The position numbers and the translations under genes are program-made. 64,000 nucleotides of DNA from an uncultured Lysobacteraceae bacterium. Its GTDB lineage: Bacteria > Pseudomonadota > Gammaproteobacteria > Xanthomonadales > Xanthomonadaceae. The stretch lies in the NCBI GenBank assembly GCA_946480825.1, contig CAMLLG010000005.1, forward strand, positions 24,816 through 88,815, in the 5' to 3' direction. Shown in pieces: positions 35,025 through 44,648 of the stretch (positions are counted from its first letter, which is position 1; the number at the start of each line of letters is the position of its first letter). The notes beneath the pieces were generated by a model. That model had not been told where the DNA came from. It was given only the letters and a program-made list of their open reading frames with translations, and did not search any database.

Positions 35025-35774
35025 ATGAAGACCATCCTCATCACCGGCGCCACGTCCGGGTTCGGACGCGCCGCCGGCAAACGTTTCGTCGATGCCGGCT
35101 GGCGCGTGATCGCCACCGGTCGCCGCCGAGAACGCCTCGAAGATCTCGCCGAGGGCATCGGCCGTCATCGGGTGCATACCGCCGCCTTCGACATCCGCGA
35201 CGAGGCCGCGATGCGGGCCGCGCTGGACGCGCTGCCGCAGGACTTCCGCGCCATCGACGTGCTGGTCAACAACGCCGGCCTCGCGCTGGGCACCGCGCCT
35301 GCGCAGCGCGCGGATCTCGCGCAGTGGAAGCAGATGATCGACACCAACGTCACTGCGCTGGTCACGCTGACCCACGCGCTGCTGCCGGGGTTGATCGAGC
35401 GACGCGGTGCGATCCTCAATGTCGGCTCGATCGCCGGCACTTATCCCTACACCGGCGGCAACGTCTACGGCGGCACCAAGGCCTTCGTCGCTCAGTTCTC
35501 GCTCGGTCTGCGCAGCGACCTGCACGGCACCGGCGTGCGCGTGACCTCGATCGAACCGGGCATGGCCGAAACCGAATTCACCCTCGTCCGCACCGGCGGC
35601 GACGGCGCCGCCTCGGACACGCTGTACAAGGGCGCCGAACCGATCACCGCCGACGATATCGCCGAGACTTTGTTCTGGATCGCGAATCTGCCGCCGCACC
35701 TCAACGTCAATCGCATCGAAGTGATGCCGGTGCGACAGTCGTTCGCGGGCTTCCAGATCGCGCGGGAAACCTGA
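35025..35774 (+). CDS. SDR-family oxidoreductase, YdfG-like
   Basis: 249 residues. Nucleotide-binding TGATSGFGRAAGKRF, NNAGLALG, catalytic Ser in LNVGSIAGTYPYTGGNVYGGTKAF with Tyr and Lys (YGGTK), and the family pattern ITSIEPGM-like (VTSIEPGMAETEFT). This is the NADP-dependent 3-hydroxy acid (serine/allothreonine) dehydrogenase group. The stop is 2 bases before the next gene. Confidence 0.92.
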   Translation: MKTILITGATSGFGRAAGKRFVDAGWRVIATGRRRERLEDLAEGIGRHRVHTAAFDIRDEAAMRAALDALPQDFRAIDVLVNNAGLALGTAPAQRADLAQWKQMIDTNVTALVTLTHALLPGLIERRGAILNVGSIAGTYPYTGGNVYGGTKAFVAQFSLGLRSDLHGTGVRVTSIEPGMAETEFTLVRTGGDGAASDTLYKGAEPITADDIAETLFWIANLPPHLNVNRIEVMPVRQSFAGFQIARET

Positions 35775-35776
35775 GC

Positions 35777-36268
35777 ATGCATCTGCTGCTGCCCGCGCTG
35801 ATGGCCCTGGCGATCGGCCTGATGCTGCCGCTGCAGGGGCTGGTGAACGCGCGCCTCGGCGCGCAGGTCGGCGGTCCGATCGTCGCCGCGTTCGTCTCGT
35901 TCCTCATCGGTACCGTTCTGCTCGGCGCCTACCTGCTGCTTACGCGCACGCCGTTCGCGTTCGGCGGCGCGGGCAAGCTGCCGCCGTGGATCTGGACCGG
36001 CGGGCTGCTCGGCGCGCTCTACGTCGCCTGCTTCACGCTGCTGATGCCGCGTCTCGGCGCGGCCTCGCTGGTGTGCCTCGCGATCCTCGGCCAGGTCACC
36101 GCCTCGCTGCTGTTCGATCATTTCGGCGTGCTGCAGGCGCCGCGCCGCGCGGACCCGGTGCGCATCGTCGGCGCGATCCTGATGATCGTCGGCGTGCTGA
36201 TGGTGGCGGCGCCGTGGCGCAAGCCACCACCCGCTGCACAGGTCGCCGACGCGCCACCCGCGCCCTGA
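35777..36268 (+). CDS. DMT-superfamily membrane protein, YdcZ/DUF606 type
   Basis: 163 residues, five hydrophobic segments (PALMALAIGLMLPLQGLVNARLG, IVAAFVSFLIGTVLLGAYLLL, IWTGGLLGALYVACFTLLMP, LVCLAILGQVTASLLFD, IVGAILMIVGVLMVAAP). The G-x-x-x-P-x-Q-x-x-x-N-x-x-L start and GALYVA/LGAA motifs fit DUF606 EamA-like half transporters. It is coupled closely to the SDR gene. Confidence 0.88.
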   Translation: MHLLLPALMALAIGLMLPLQGLVNARLGAQVGGPIVAAFVSFLIGTVLLGAYLLLTRTPFAFGGAGKLPPWIWTGGLLGALYVACFTLLMPRLGAASLVCLAILGQVTASLLFDHFGVLQAPRRADPVRIVGAILMIVGVLMVAAPWRKPPPAAQVADAPPAP

Positions 36269-36282
36269 CGCCGCGACGCGGC

Positions 36283-36525
36283 TCAGCCGTCGCAGCCGGA
36301 ATCCTGCACGCAGGCGATATACAGCGGTTGGCAGAACGCCTCATCGCGGATCTGCAGACAGCCGTTGTAGCGGTCGAGGCATTTGCGCAGCACGTAATCG
36401 CACCACGGATCGGACTGGGCGCCAGCGGCGATCGAGAACGTACCGGCGAACGCGAGGACCGCGATAGCGGCCAAGTGCGTGCGACGACGGGCGGGACGGC
36501 GGGAGTCGATCTTGCGGGTTTTCAT
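36283..36525 (-). CDS. Small secreted six-Cys protein
   Basis: 80 residues from ATG 36525. Signal peptide (HLAAIAVLAFAGTFSIAAGAQ) after a basic N-terminus, then a 39-residue mature part with six Cys (WCDYVLRKCLDRYNGCLQ, FCQPLYIACVQDSGC), which likely form three disulfides in the periplasm. No family recognised. It stands alone, convergent to the DUF606 gene. Confidence 0.6.
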   Translation of the reverse strand: MKTRKIDSRRPARRRTHLAAIAVLAFAGTFSIAAGAQSDPWCDYVLRKCLDRYNGCLQIRDEAFCQPLYIACVQDSGCDG

Positions 36526-36621
36526 CGTGAACGGTCCTTGTCGGCCCGGATCGGGCGCATTCACGCTAACGCCGCGCGGTCGCGCGCGGCAAGTGCATGC
36601 CGCGCGCCGTTGCGCCTCGGG

Positions 36622-38511
36622 TTACGACAACGGCTCGTCGCTGAGGTATGTGTACGCCGTGAGCCCGTTCTCCAGCGCCTCGTTCAAGCGTGCGGCCTCG
36701 CTCTTGCTCAGATCCACGGCGCCGACCTTGGCGCGGTAGATGCGGCGCAGGTCGTCAAGCTTGTAGCCGACATAGTCCAGCATCACGTCGGTGGTGTCGC
36801 CGCGGCGCTGCTGGGTGACCTTGAAACCGTCGTCGCCGACGCGCACTTCGATCGCGTCGGTATCGCCGAACAGGTTGTGGATGTCGCCGAGGATTTCCTG
36901 GTACGCACCGACCATGAAGAAACCGATCCGGTAGCGTTCGCCCGGACGCAGGCCATGCAGCGGCAGCGACGTGTGCAGGTCTTCGCTCTCGACATAGGTG
37001 TCGATCTTGCCGTCGGAGTCGCAGGTGAGGTCGGCGATCACGCCGCGGCGTTCCGGGGCTTCGCCGAGCCGTTCGATCGGCACGATCGGGAACACCTGGT
37101 CGATCGCCCATACGTCGGGCATCGATTCGAACAGGCTGAAATTGACGAAATACTTGTCGACCAGACGCTCGTTGAGCTCGTCGAGCAGGTCGCGATGGCT
37201 TTTTTCGTCGTAGGTCAGACGTGCGCGCACCGCATGCGCGATGGCGTAGAACAGATCGTCGAGGCGCGCGCGCGCGACCAGATCGATCTGGCCCAATGCG
37301 TACAGGGACAACCCTTCGCTGTGGCGATGCTGCGCTTCGTGGAAGAGTTCCACCGCAGGCCGCGTATCCAGCTCGGCGTAGATCTCGCGCAGATGGCGGA
37401 TGGTCGCGGCTTCGTCGTCGTGCGCGGGCGGCACCCGGCCTTCCGGCGCACGCTCGACCTCGGACACGTTGGTGACCAGCATCGCGTGGTGCGCGGTCAT
37501 CGCGCGGCCGCATTCGGTGATCACCCGCGGCGGTGCGATCGCGTATTCCTCGCAGGCCTCGGCCAGCGGCTGCACGATGCTGGAGGCGTACTGGTGGATG
37601 CCGTAGTTGATCGAGCAGTAGCTGCGCGAACGCGTGCCTTCGTAATCGACGCCGAGGCCGCCGCCGACGTCGACATGGGTGATGGTCGCGCCCAGCTTCG
37701 ACAGCTCGACGAAATAGCGCGTGGCCTCGCGCATGCCGTTGGCGATGTCGCGGACGTTGCTGATCTGCGAGCCCATGTGGAAGTGCAGCAGGCCGAGGCA
37801 GTCGCCCATGTCGCTGTCGCGCAGGAACTTCCACAGATCCAGCACCTGCCGCGGCGACAGCCCGAACTTGGCCTTGTCGCCGCCGCTGTTCTGCCATTTG
37901 CCGGCGCCCAGCGACGCCAGACGCATGCGCACGCCGAGGCCCGGTTTCACGCCCAACGCCTTCGCTTCTTCCATCACCAGCGGCAGTTCGGACGGCTTCT
38001 CGACCACGATGAAGGTCTGCAGGCCGAGCTTGCGGCCGATCAGGGCGAGGCGGATGTATTCGCGGTCCTTGTAGCCGTTGCAGACGATCAGCCCGCCGGG
38101 GCGGCTCAGCGCCAGCACCGCCATCAGTTCGGGCTTGCTGCCGGCCTCCAGGCCGAAGCCTTCGCCCGCGTGCGAGGCGAGAGTTCCGGCGACCGCGGCG
38201 TGCTGGTTGACCTTGATCGGATAGACCGCGGTGTAGCCGCCGGCGTATTCGAATTCCTGCTGCGCCCGCGCGAACGCCGCCTGCAGTTTGCCCAGACGGT
38301 CGCCGAGGATCTGCGGGAACCGCACCAGCAGCGGCAGCTTGGCGCCGCTGGCCTGCGCGGCATCGACCACCTCGGCCAGGGCCGCGCCCGGCGCATCCGC
38401 GCCGCGCGGGTGCACGACGATGCGGCCCTGCGCGTCGACATCGAAATACCCTTCGGCCCAGTGCGGAATCGAATAGGTCTTGCGGGCGAGGTCGATCGAC
38501 CAGGCAGTCAT
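36622..38511 (-). CDS. speA: Biosynthetic arginine decarboxylase
   Basis: 629 residues from ATG 38511 (MTAWSIDLARKTYSIPHW). PLP-binding Lys in AVYPIKVNQHAAV; glycine-rich phosphate loop HVDVGGGLGVDYEGT; active-site Cys/Asp region near LTCDSDGKID. It makes agmatine, the first step of putrescine synthesis, and fits the nearby spermidine synthase gene. Family length is about 630-660. Confidence 0.96.
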   Translation of the reverse strand: MTAWSIDLARKTYSIPHWAEGYFDVDAQGRIVVHPRGADAPGAALAEVVDAAQASGAKLPLLVRFPQILGDRLGKLQAAFARAQQEFEYAGGYTAVYPIKVNQHAAVAGTLASHAGEGFGLEAGSKPELMAVLALSRPGGLIVCNGYKDREYIRLALIGRKLGLQTFIVVEKPSELPLVMEEAKALGVKPGLGVRMRLASLGAGKWQNSGGDKAKFGLSPRQVLDLWKFLRDSDMGDCLGLLHFHMGSQISNVRDIANGMREATRYFVELSKLGATITHVDVGGGLGVDYEGTRSRSYCSINYGIHQYASSIVQPLAEACEEYAIAPPRVITECGRAMTAHHAMLVTNVSEVERAPEGRVPPAHDDEAATIRHLREIYAELDTRPAVELFHEAQHRHSEGLSLYALGQIDLVARARLDDLFYAIAHAVRARLTYDEKSHRDLLDELNERLVDKYFVNFSLFESMPDVWAIDQVFPIVPIERLGEAPERRGVIADLTCDSDGKIDTYVESEDLHTSLPLHGLRPGERYRIGFFMVGAYQEILGDIHNLFGDTDAIEVRVGDDGFKVTQQRRGDTTDVMLDYVGYKLDDLRRIYRAKVGAVDLSKSEAARLNEALENGLTAYTYLSDEPLS

Positions 38512-38546
38512 GGGCGGCGGTTCCGGACATCGAGAGGACGCGCATT

Positions 38547-38575
38547 GTAGGGCGGGCTTCAGCCCGCCGCTCGAC
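38547..38575. repeat. Short palindromic repeat GTAGGGCGGGCTTCAGCCCGC
   Basis: A hairpin (GGCGGGCTTCAGCCCGCC core) in the 77-bp gap upstream of speA and downstream of the M48 gene stop. It belongs with the TAGGAGGGGCTTTAGCCCC-type repeats seen at 60979-61054, a kind scattered through related genomes. Confidence 0.65.
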
Positions 38576-38588
38576 CTCGAAGCCCCGT

Positions 38589-40442
38589 TCAGCTTCCCCG
38601 CCGATACACCGGCTCCGGGCACTGCGCGCGGACGCGACGGGCCTGGTCGCGATGCGCGGTGTCGGTGAACACGCTCACGCTGCCCGGCAGGCGCACGGCC
38701 GCGATCACGCGCTTGAGGCCGGCGGCCTCGCTCGCGACCGAGCCGCGCCAGCTCAGCAGCAAAGCGTAGTGCGCCGGTTCGCCGGCCATGTCCAGGCGTT
38801 TGCAGGCGAGCCAGGCGGCGCCGATCTGGCCGAACGGTGCCAGCGCCGAGCGCAGGGCGGCCAGCTCGGCGGCGTCAAGATCGTGGGCGACGAGATCGTC
38901 GTCTTCGTCCACGCCATCGCGCGCCGCAAGCGAAGCGGCGCGTTCGCCGAACTCGGCACGCAGCCCGGCCAGCGCGTCGGCCACCGCGGGCGACAGCGTG
39001 CCATCGCGGTCCCACGCTTCCAGTTTTTCGAACACCGGGCGAATCGCCCCCGCGTCCAGGGTCATCGCCCGCCGCAGGTGCGCGGCGCCGTCCGCATCGC
39101 CGCCGTCGATCCGCAGCACCCCGGCGCGGAAATGCGCGTTGGCGTTCCCGGGCGCCAGTTCCAGCGCGCGCTCGTACAGCAGCGCGGCCTCGTATTCCGG
39201 CCGCAGTCGTTCCACCAGCCGGGCGTGCTCCAGACGCTCCTCGACGCTCCAGTCGCCGCGGCGCTCCAGCGCCTCCAGACGCTCGCGATCCGCCTTCGCC
39301 TCCGCATGCGCGGCCGCCCACGGCGCGCGCATCTCCTCGCGCCAGGCATCGTCGAGGCTGCGCTCGATCCGCGCCAGCGCTTCGCCCAACATCGCCACCG
39401 CCGGGACGCCGGGCGGACGCAGCGCGGGCGACGCGCCCACCGCCATCACCCGCTGCGTCAACGTGGGATGGGTGTCCTCGAGATCGCTCTCGCGTTCCGC
39501 GCTGGCCAGCAGCCGCGCCACGTCGATCGGCGGGGCCTCGCGCAGCGCCGCGGCCAACAGCGCGTGATAGGCCGGCGATGGCTGCGGCTGCGCGCGCATC
39601 CGCGCCTCCATCCGCGGCAGGAACGCGCGTTGCAGCCACTGCGCCATGTGCGCGACGCGCAGCAGCGCCGAGACCCGCGCCTCGGCACCGACCAGCCGGG
39701 TGCTCACCGCGTCGGCCTCGTATTCGTCTTCGCGCGCCAGCACGAAACTGTAGGCGCTGAAATACGGCGCATACCAGCGGAAGAACAGCAGCAGCGGCCG
39801 CGACATCGCCGCGCCGCGCAACGCCAGCGCCTGCGCCAGCCGCGACCAGCTCAGCCGCACGCGATAGATCCACGCCGAAAAGCGGCCGTGGCCGCCGCGG
39901 AAATGGCCGAATTCGTGGGCGATCACCGCGGCCAGTTCCTCGCGGTCGAGCACGCGCATCAGCGGCAGGCCGATCACCAGACAGTGCCGATGGCCGGCCA
40001 GCCCGAACAAGCGCGGCACGGTGGCGGCACCGGCGTTGAAATCGCTGTCGATGATCACCTCGTCGAGTTCCGGCGCGCCGGCGGCAAGGCGCAGGCGCTC
40101 GATGTCCTCGGCCAGCTCGGGCGCTTCCTCGGGCCGCAGCCGGTGGCCGGGGATCGGATCGAAACGCAGCCAGAGCGCGCGCACAACCATCGCCGCGAAC
40201 ACCATCTGCGGCAGCAGCACGTACAGGGCCCAGCCGTCGAAGCCGCGATCGGTGACCAGCAGCGCGATCACCAGCCCCACCGGCAGACCCACCGCGACCA
40301 GCAACAGGAGCGCGAGCACCCCGAATCCCAGCCCCGCCAGCAACGCCACCCGGGTCCGATACGCCTGCGGCGCCGCCTTCGCCTCCTCGGCCAGACGCGC
40401 GATCAGATCCCGGTACCGCCGTTGTTCCGCTTTTGCCGACAT
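38589..40442 (-). CDS. M48-family membrane metallopeptidase
   Basis: 617 residues from ATG 40442 (MSAKAEQRRYRD). Two or three membrane helices (LLAGLGFGVLALLLLVAVGLP, VGLVIALLVTD, WALYVLLPQMVFAAMVVRALWL). The zinc site is AVIAHEFGHFRGGHG with a further Glu in LAREDEYEADAVS. The C-terminal half (from about 340) is helical with a TPR-like part (YERALELAPGNANAHFRAG). M48 enzymes such as HtpX and BepA handle membrane or outer-membrane protein quality; the long cytosolic or periplasmic tail differs from both. Divergent from speE. Confidence 0.88.
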   Translation of the reverse strand: MSAKAEQRRYRDLIARLAEEAKAAPQAYRTRVALLAGLGFGVLALLLLVAVGLPVGLVIALLVTDRGFDGWALYVLLPQMVFAAMVVRALWLRFDPIPGHRLRPEEAPELAEDIERLRLAAGAPELDEVIIDSDFNAGAATVPRLFGLAGHRHCLVIGLPLMRVLDREELAAVIAHEFGHFRGGHGRFSAWIYRVRLSWSRLAQALALRGAAMSRPLLLFFRWYAPYFSAYSFVLAREDEYEADAVSTRLVGAEARVSALLRVAHMAQWLQRAFLPRMEARMRAQPQPSPAYHALLAAALREAPPIDVARLLASAERESDLEDTHPTLTQRVMAVGASPALRPPGVPAVAMLGEALARIERSLDDAWREEMRAPWAAAHAEAKADRERLEALERRGDWSVEERLEHARLVERLRPEYEAALLYERALELAPGNANAHFRAGVLRIDGGDADGAAHLRRAMTLDAGAIRPVFEKLEAWDRDGTLSPAVADALAGLRAEFGERAASLAARDGVDEDDDLVAHDLDAAELAALRSALAPFGQIGAAWLACKRLDMAGEPAHYALLLSWRGSVASEAAGLKRVIAAVRLPGSVSVFTDTAHRDQARRVRAQCPEPVYRRGS

Positions 40443-40491
40443 GTCGAGCCCTCCGGACGGCATCGTAACGGAAGCGCGCGACCCGCTCCGG

Positions 40492-40497
40492 TACAAT
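40492..40497 (+). promoter_or_regulatory. Candidate -10 element TACAAT for speE
   Basis: TACAAT lies 34 bases before the speE ATG in the 88-bp divergent gap. No clear -35 partner is visible. Confidence 0.4.
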
Positions 40498-40530
40498 GCC
40501 GCCCCCTTCCTGCCCTCCGGGACCGCCGCC

Positions 40531-41379
40531 ATGACCGAGACCACCTGGCATTACGAGAACTTCGAACCCGCCGGCTCGGCCATCGGCTACCGCATCACCC
40601 GCAAGCTCGACGAAGTGCAGTCGCCGTTCCAGAAGATCGAGATCTTCGAGAGCACCGACTGGGGCAACCTGATGCTGATCGACGGCGCGATGATGCTGAC
40701 CACGCGCGACAACTTCCTCTATCACGAGATGATGTCGCACCCGGCGCTGTTCACCCACGCCAATCCGGAACGGGTGGTCATCATCGGCGGCGGCGACTGC
40801 GGCACCCTGCGCGAAGTGCTGAAGCACCCGGGCGTAAAGCAGGCCGTGCAGTGCGACATCGACGAGCAGGTCACGCGCATGGCCGAGAAGTGGTTCCCGG
40901 AACTGTGCGACAGCAACCACGACCCCCGCGCCGAACTGTTGTTCGACGACGGCATCGCCTACATGGCGAACTGCGCGCCCGGCAGCCTCGACATCGTGAT
41001 CGTGGATTCCACCGATCCGGTCGGCCCGGCCGAAGGCCTGTTCAACAAGGCCTTCTACGAAAGCTGCTTCCGCGCGCTGAAGGACGACGGCATCCTCGTC
41101 CAGCAGTCGGAATCGCCACTGGTGCTGCTGGATCTCATCAAGGAAATGCGCGGCGAGATGGGCAAGGCCGGCTTCGCGAGCTTCCAGACCCTGCCGTTCC
41201 CGCAGCCCTGCTACCCGACCGGTTGGTGGAGCTGCACGCTGGCGAAGAAATCCGGAGGTTTCCATTTCCGCGACGCCGACGCCCGCGCCAAGACCTTCGC
41301 GACGAAGTACTACAGCGCCGACATCCACAAGGGCGCGGCGACGCTGCCGCCGTTCGTCGCCGAAGCGCTGGGCGAATGA
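40531..41379 (+). CDS. speE: Spermidine synthase
   Basis: 282 residues. It moves the aminopropyl group from decarboxylated SAM to putrescine. Visible motifs are YHEMMSHPALFTHANPERVVIIGGGDCGTLREVLKHP (SAM-like binding, described in parts: VVIIGGGDCGTLRE), CDIDEQVTRMAEKWFP, and the gate region IVDSTDPVGPAEGLF with catalytic Asp. QSPLQ-like VQSPFQKIEIFES is at the N-terminus. speA and an M48 gene lie on the other strand. Confidence 0.96.
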   Translation: MTETTWHYENFEPAGSAIGYRITRKLDEVQSPFQKIEIFESTDWGNLMLIDGAMMLTTRDNFLYHEMMSHPALFTHANPERVVIIGGGDCGTLREVLKHPGVKQAVQCDIDEQVTRMAEKWFPELCDSNHDPRAELLFDDGIAYMANCAPGSLDIVIVDSTDPVGPAEGLFNKAFYESCFRALKDDGILVQQSESPLVLLDLIKEMRGEMGKAGFASFQTLPFPQPCYPTGWWSCTLAKKSGGFHFRDADARAKTFATKYYSADIHKGAATLPPFVAEALGE

Positions 41380-41544
41380 CGCATCGCGGGCGGTAACACG
41401 CCGTCGACCGCGGTCTCATCGGGGTCGCACGACCTGCGGACCATGGGGCGCCCGTTGTAACATCGGGCCCAATGCGCGCCTTGCGCGCACGGACATGGAC
41501 CGGGGCCATCCGGCCTCCCGCCCACCTGACTGCCGTGGTCGCCC

Positions 41545-42555
41545 GTGGCTGCACAAACACGTCCTTCGAACATCGATCGCTTGAACATCGCGCTGATCGT
41601 GGCGTCGATGCTGCTCGCCCTGCGCTGGCCGTTCGAAACCCTGCTGCTCGCCTACGCCGTGCTCGGTCCGCTGCACTACATGACCGAGATCTCGTGGCTG
41701 CACGATCGCGATTACTTCCTGCCGCGACGGCGCGATGCGTGGCTGCTGTGGGTCGGCGGCGCGGGCCTGATCCTCGCGGTGATCGCCGTGGCGGAGGCGG
41801 ATCGGGATCTGCTGCGGCGCGCGGTCGAGAACGGCGCGCTGTTCGCGCTGTTCGGGTTCGCGCTGGTCATGCTGCTGACGCCGATCTGGTGGCGACGGCT
41901 GCTCGCACTGGCGGTGCTGGTCCCGGTCTGCCTGTGGTTCGCGCGCAGCGTCGGTTTCGCCGATTCGCTCGCCGGTTATTTGCCCACCGTCATCCACGTC
42001 TACGTCTTCACCGGCCTGTTCATGCTGCTCGGCTGGCTGCGCCGCCCCAGTCGCGACAGCGCCGGCGCGCTGGCGGTCTATCTGCTCTGCCCGCTGCTGT
42101 GCTGGCTGGCGCCGCTGGACTGGAGCGCCGCCGCCTCGGGCTGGGCGGAACGCGCCTTCGTCGGCACGCTCTCCAGCATCAACACCCTGATCCTGGGCGA
42201 CGCCGGCATCGCCCTCGACCGTACGCAATTGATCGAACATCCGGCCAGCATCCTCGTCACCCGCGTGCTGGCGCTGGCCTATCTCTATCACTACCTCAAC
42301 TGGTTTTCGAAGGTCGAGGTGATCGGCTGGGCGCGGATCTCGCCGAAGCGCGGCGCGCTGATCGTCACCCTGTGGGTCTTCGCGGTCGGCTTCTACTTCC
42401 ACGACTACGCGCTCGGCTTCCTGCTGCTGCTGACGCTGAGCTTTCTGCACGTGGTATTGGAGTTCCCGCTGAACCACCGGTCGTTCCGCGAAATCGGGCA
42501 GATCGGTAGCGTGCGCCTTTCGTCGCGACCGCATCGCGACGCTTCGACATCCTGA
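41545..42555 (+). CDS. Polytopic membrane protein of unknown function
   Basis: 336 residues, start GTG 41545. About nine hydrophobic helices (for example LIVASMLLALRWPF, WVGGAGLILAVIAVAE, LLALAVLVPVCLWFA, VYVFTGLFMLLGWLR, YLLCPLLCWLAPLD). Conserved-looking polar residues lie within or beside helices: LHYMTEISWLHDR near residue 42 and LYHYLNWFSKVE near residue 250, giving His/Tyr/Asp clusters that could bind metal or substrate. No family recognised with certainty. It converges with the effector candidate. Confidence 0.8.
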   Translation: MAAQTRPSNIDRLNIALIVASMLLALRWPFETLLLAYAVLGPLHYMTEISWLHDRDYFLPRRRDAWLLWVGGAGLILAVIAVAEADRDLLRRAVENGALFALFGFALVMLLTPIWWRRLLALAVLVPVCLWFARSVGFADSLAGYLPTVIHVYVFTGLFMLLGWLRRPSRDSAGALAVYLLCPLLCWLAPLDWSAAASGWAERAFVGTLSSINTLILGDAGIALDRTQLIEHPASILVTRVLALAYLYHYLNWFSKVEVIGWARISPKRGALIVTLWVFAVGFYFHDYALGFLLLLTLSFLHVVLEFPLNHRSFREIGQIGSVRLSSRPHRDASTS

Positions 42556-42596
42556 TGCGCGCCGCAGCCGCGACTGCGGCGCGCACCGGCGATGCC

Positions 42597-43730
42597 TCAG
42601 GCGAATGCCCCGTGCCTGGGCGCGCTCTGCTGTTGATCGAAGGTCGGGTTCTGCGCCATCGAGGCCTGCCGCGCATCGCGTTCGGCCTGACTCTGATTCA
42701 GTTGCGCCACCACCTCGGGCATGGCCCTGGCATTCGCATCGGCGACGGCGGCATTGGCGATGGCCGTCTGCGGAAGCGTCGGATCGCCTGCCGAAGCGAA
42801 GACCCGGCTGCGATCCTCGTTCGGAAAAAAGTGCGTCGGTTCGGCGATGCCGCGGCGATTGATGTCCGCGACGAGCAGCATGCCCAGCTTCATCTCGCCA
42901 TCGGGCGTCGTGAGACCCAGTTGCTCGCGGCCGGGCATCGACTGCAATCCGTTCGAGACCGCGGCGAGCGTTTGCCGGGCGTTGCCGTCGAGCGCCAGCG
43001 CGGGATCTCCCAGGGAAGGCGCGGCACTGCTCTGAAGCCTGTCGCGCAATTCCTGCGAAGGCGCGCGCCCGCCCAGATCGCTGAATCGCTGGCCGATGTC
43101 GCGCGCGTCCTGTCCGCGCGTTTCCAGCATCTGGATATTCCACTCGTTGGCGAACGCTTCGAACTTGTCGCCCCAGTCGGCGGTGCGGTATTGACGGAAG
43201 GCCGCGACGACGCGCTGCGACGCCTGGATATCGCCGTCGTTGAGGCTGACGCCCAGAAAACTCTCGTGGTTGTGGATGCGCCGATTGGCCTCGTCCCTGT
43301 CCAGATAGGCGAGGCTCTGGTTTTCGCCGGGCGCGGGATTGCCGAAACCGTGATAACCATCGGCGAAGCTGAGCACCGAATGGTTCGGCGTGTTCCATCC
43401 GCGGCCGGGCTGACTGTCGCGGATCTCGTCCTTGGAACCGTCCAGGGAAATCGAATACTCGCCGTTCTGGAAACCGTTCCGCCAATTGTCGGCCTGACCC
43501 TTGCGGTCGGCGACCGAACTCCAGACGTACGCTTTTTCGAGATCGTTGAGATCCCTGCGATCCGAGAGGTGATTGAGGATGCCCGCGAAGCTGTTGTAAT
43601 CGAGACTGCGCGCCGGCGTTCGGGGATCGGTATCGGCGGCGGCGATATAACGCGTCGCCTGCTCATCGAGATACTGGCGCCGATCATTCTCGATGCGGCC
43701 GAAGTTCACTGAATCGGGTATCTCCGTCAT
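42597..43730 (-). CDS. Candidate Xanthomonadales T4SS effector (XVIPCD-like C-terminus)
   Basis: 377 residues, no signal peptide. The last 110 residues look like the XVIPCD secretion domain: a MPGREQLGLTT / GMLLVADINRRGIAEPTHFF part, then RVFASAGDPTLPQTAIANAA, a run VADANARAMPEVVAQLNQS, and a Gln-rich tail (QAERDARQASMAQ, FDQQQSAPRHGAFA). In X. citri and Lysobacter such tails bind VirD4 and deliver killing toxins. The N-terminal 240 residues (with FGRIENDRRQYLDEQ, GILNHLSDRRDLNDLEKAYVWS) have no toxin family I recognise. SD GAAGGAG is strong. No lipoprotein immunity gene is adjacent, and no T4SS genes are in the window. Confidence 0.6.
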   Translation of the reverse strand: MTEIPDSVNFGRIENDRRQYLDEQATRYIAAADTDPRTPARSLDYNSFAGILNHLSDRRDLNDLEKAYVWSSVADRKGQADNWRNGFQNGEYSISLDGSKDEIRDSQPGRGWNTPNHSVLSFADGYHGFGNPAPGENQSLAYLDRDEANRRIHNHESFLGVSLNDGDIQASQRVVAAFRQYRTADWGDKFEAFANEWNIQMLETRGQDARDIGQRFSDLGGRAPSQELRDRLQSSAAPSLGDPALALDGNARQTLAAVSNGLQSMPGREQLGLTTPDGEMKLGMLLVADINRRGIAEPTHFFPNEDRSRVFASAGDPTLPQTAIANAAVADANARAMPEVVAQLNQSQAERDARQASMAQNPTFDQQQSAPRHGAFA

Positions 43731-43864
43731 GGAACGGCTCCTTCGTTCTTCGGGTCACGATGCAGTCGATGTTATCTCCGCGAGAATGAACGGAATGCCT
43801 TGGATTCGAAGGCGATTGGCCTGGTGCATGAGCGCTTCGTCACGGTACGGCAGTGCCGCCGCCA

Positions 43865-44637
<773 letters not shown>

Positions 44638-44648
44638 GGGCCGCCGCC

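Noticed and set aside
38652..41396. A 914-codon open frame on the plus strand over the M48 and speE genes
   Set aside because: Low-complexity Arg/Ala/Gln-rich product; both real genes there have clear catalytic motifs in other frames.
41545..42555. The polytopic membrane protein as immunity protein of the T4SS effector candidate
   Set aside because: Known X-Tfi proteins are small periplasmic lipoproteins encoded beside the effector on the same strand. This one is convergent, has about nine helices and its own GTG start.
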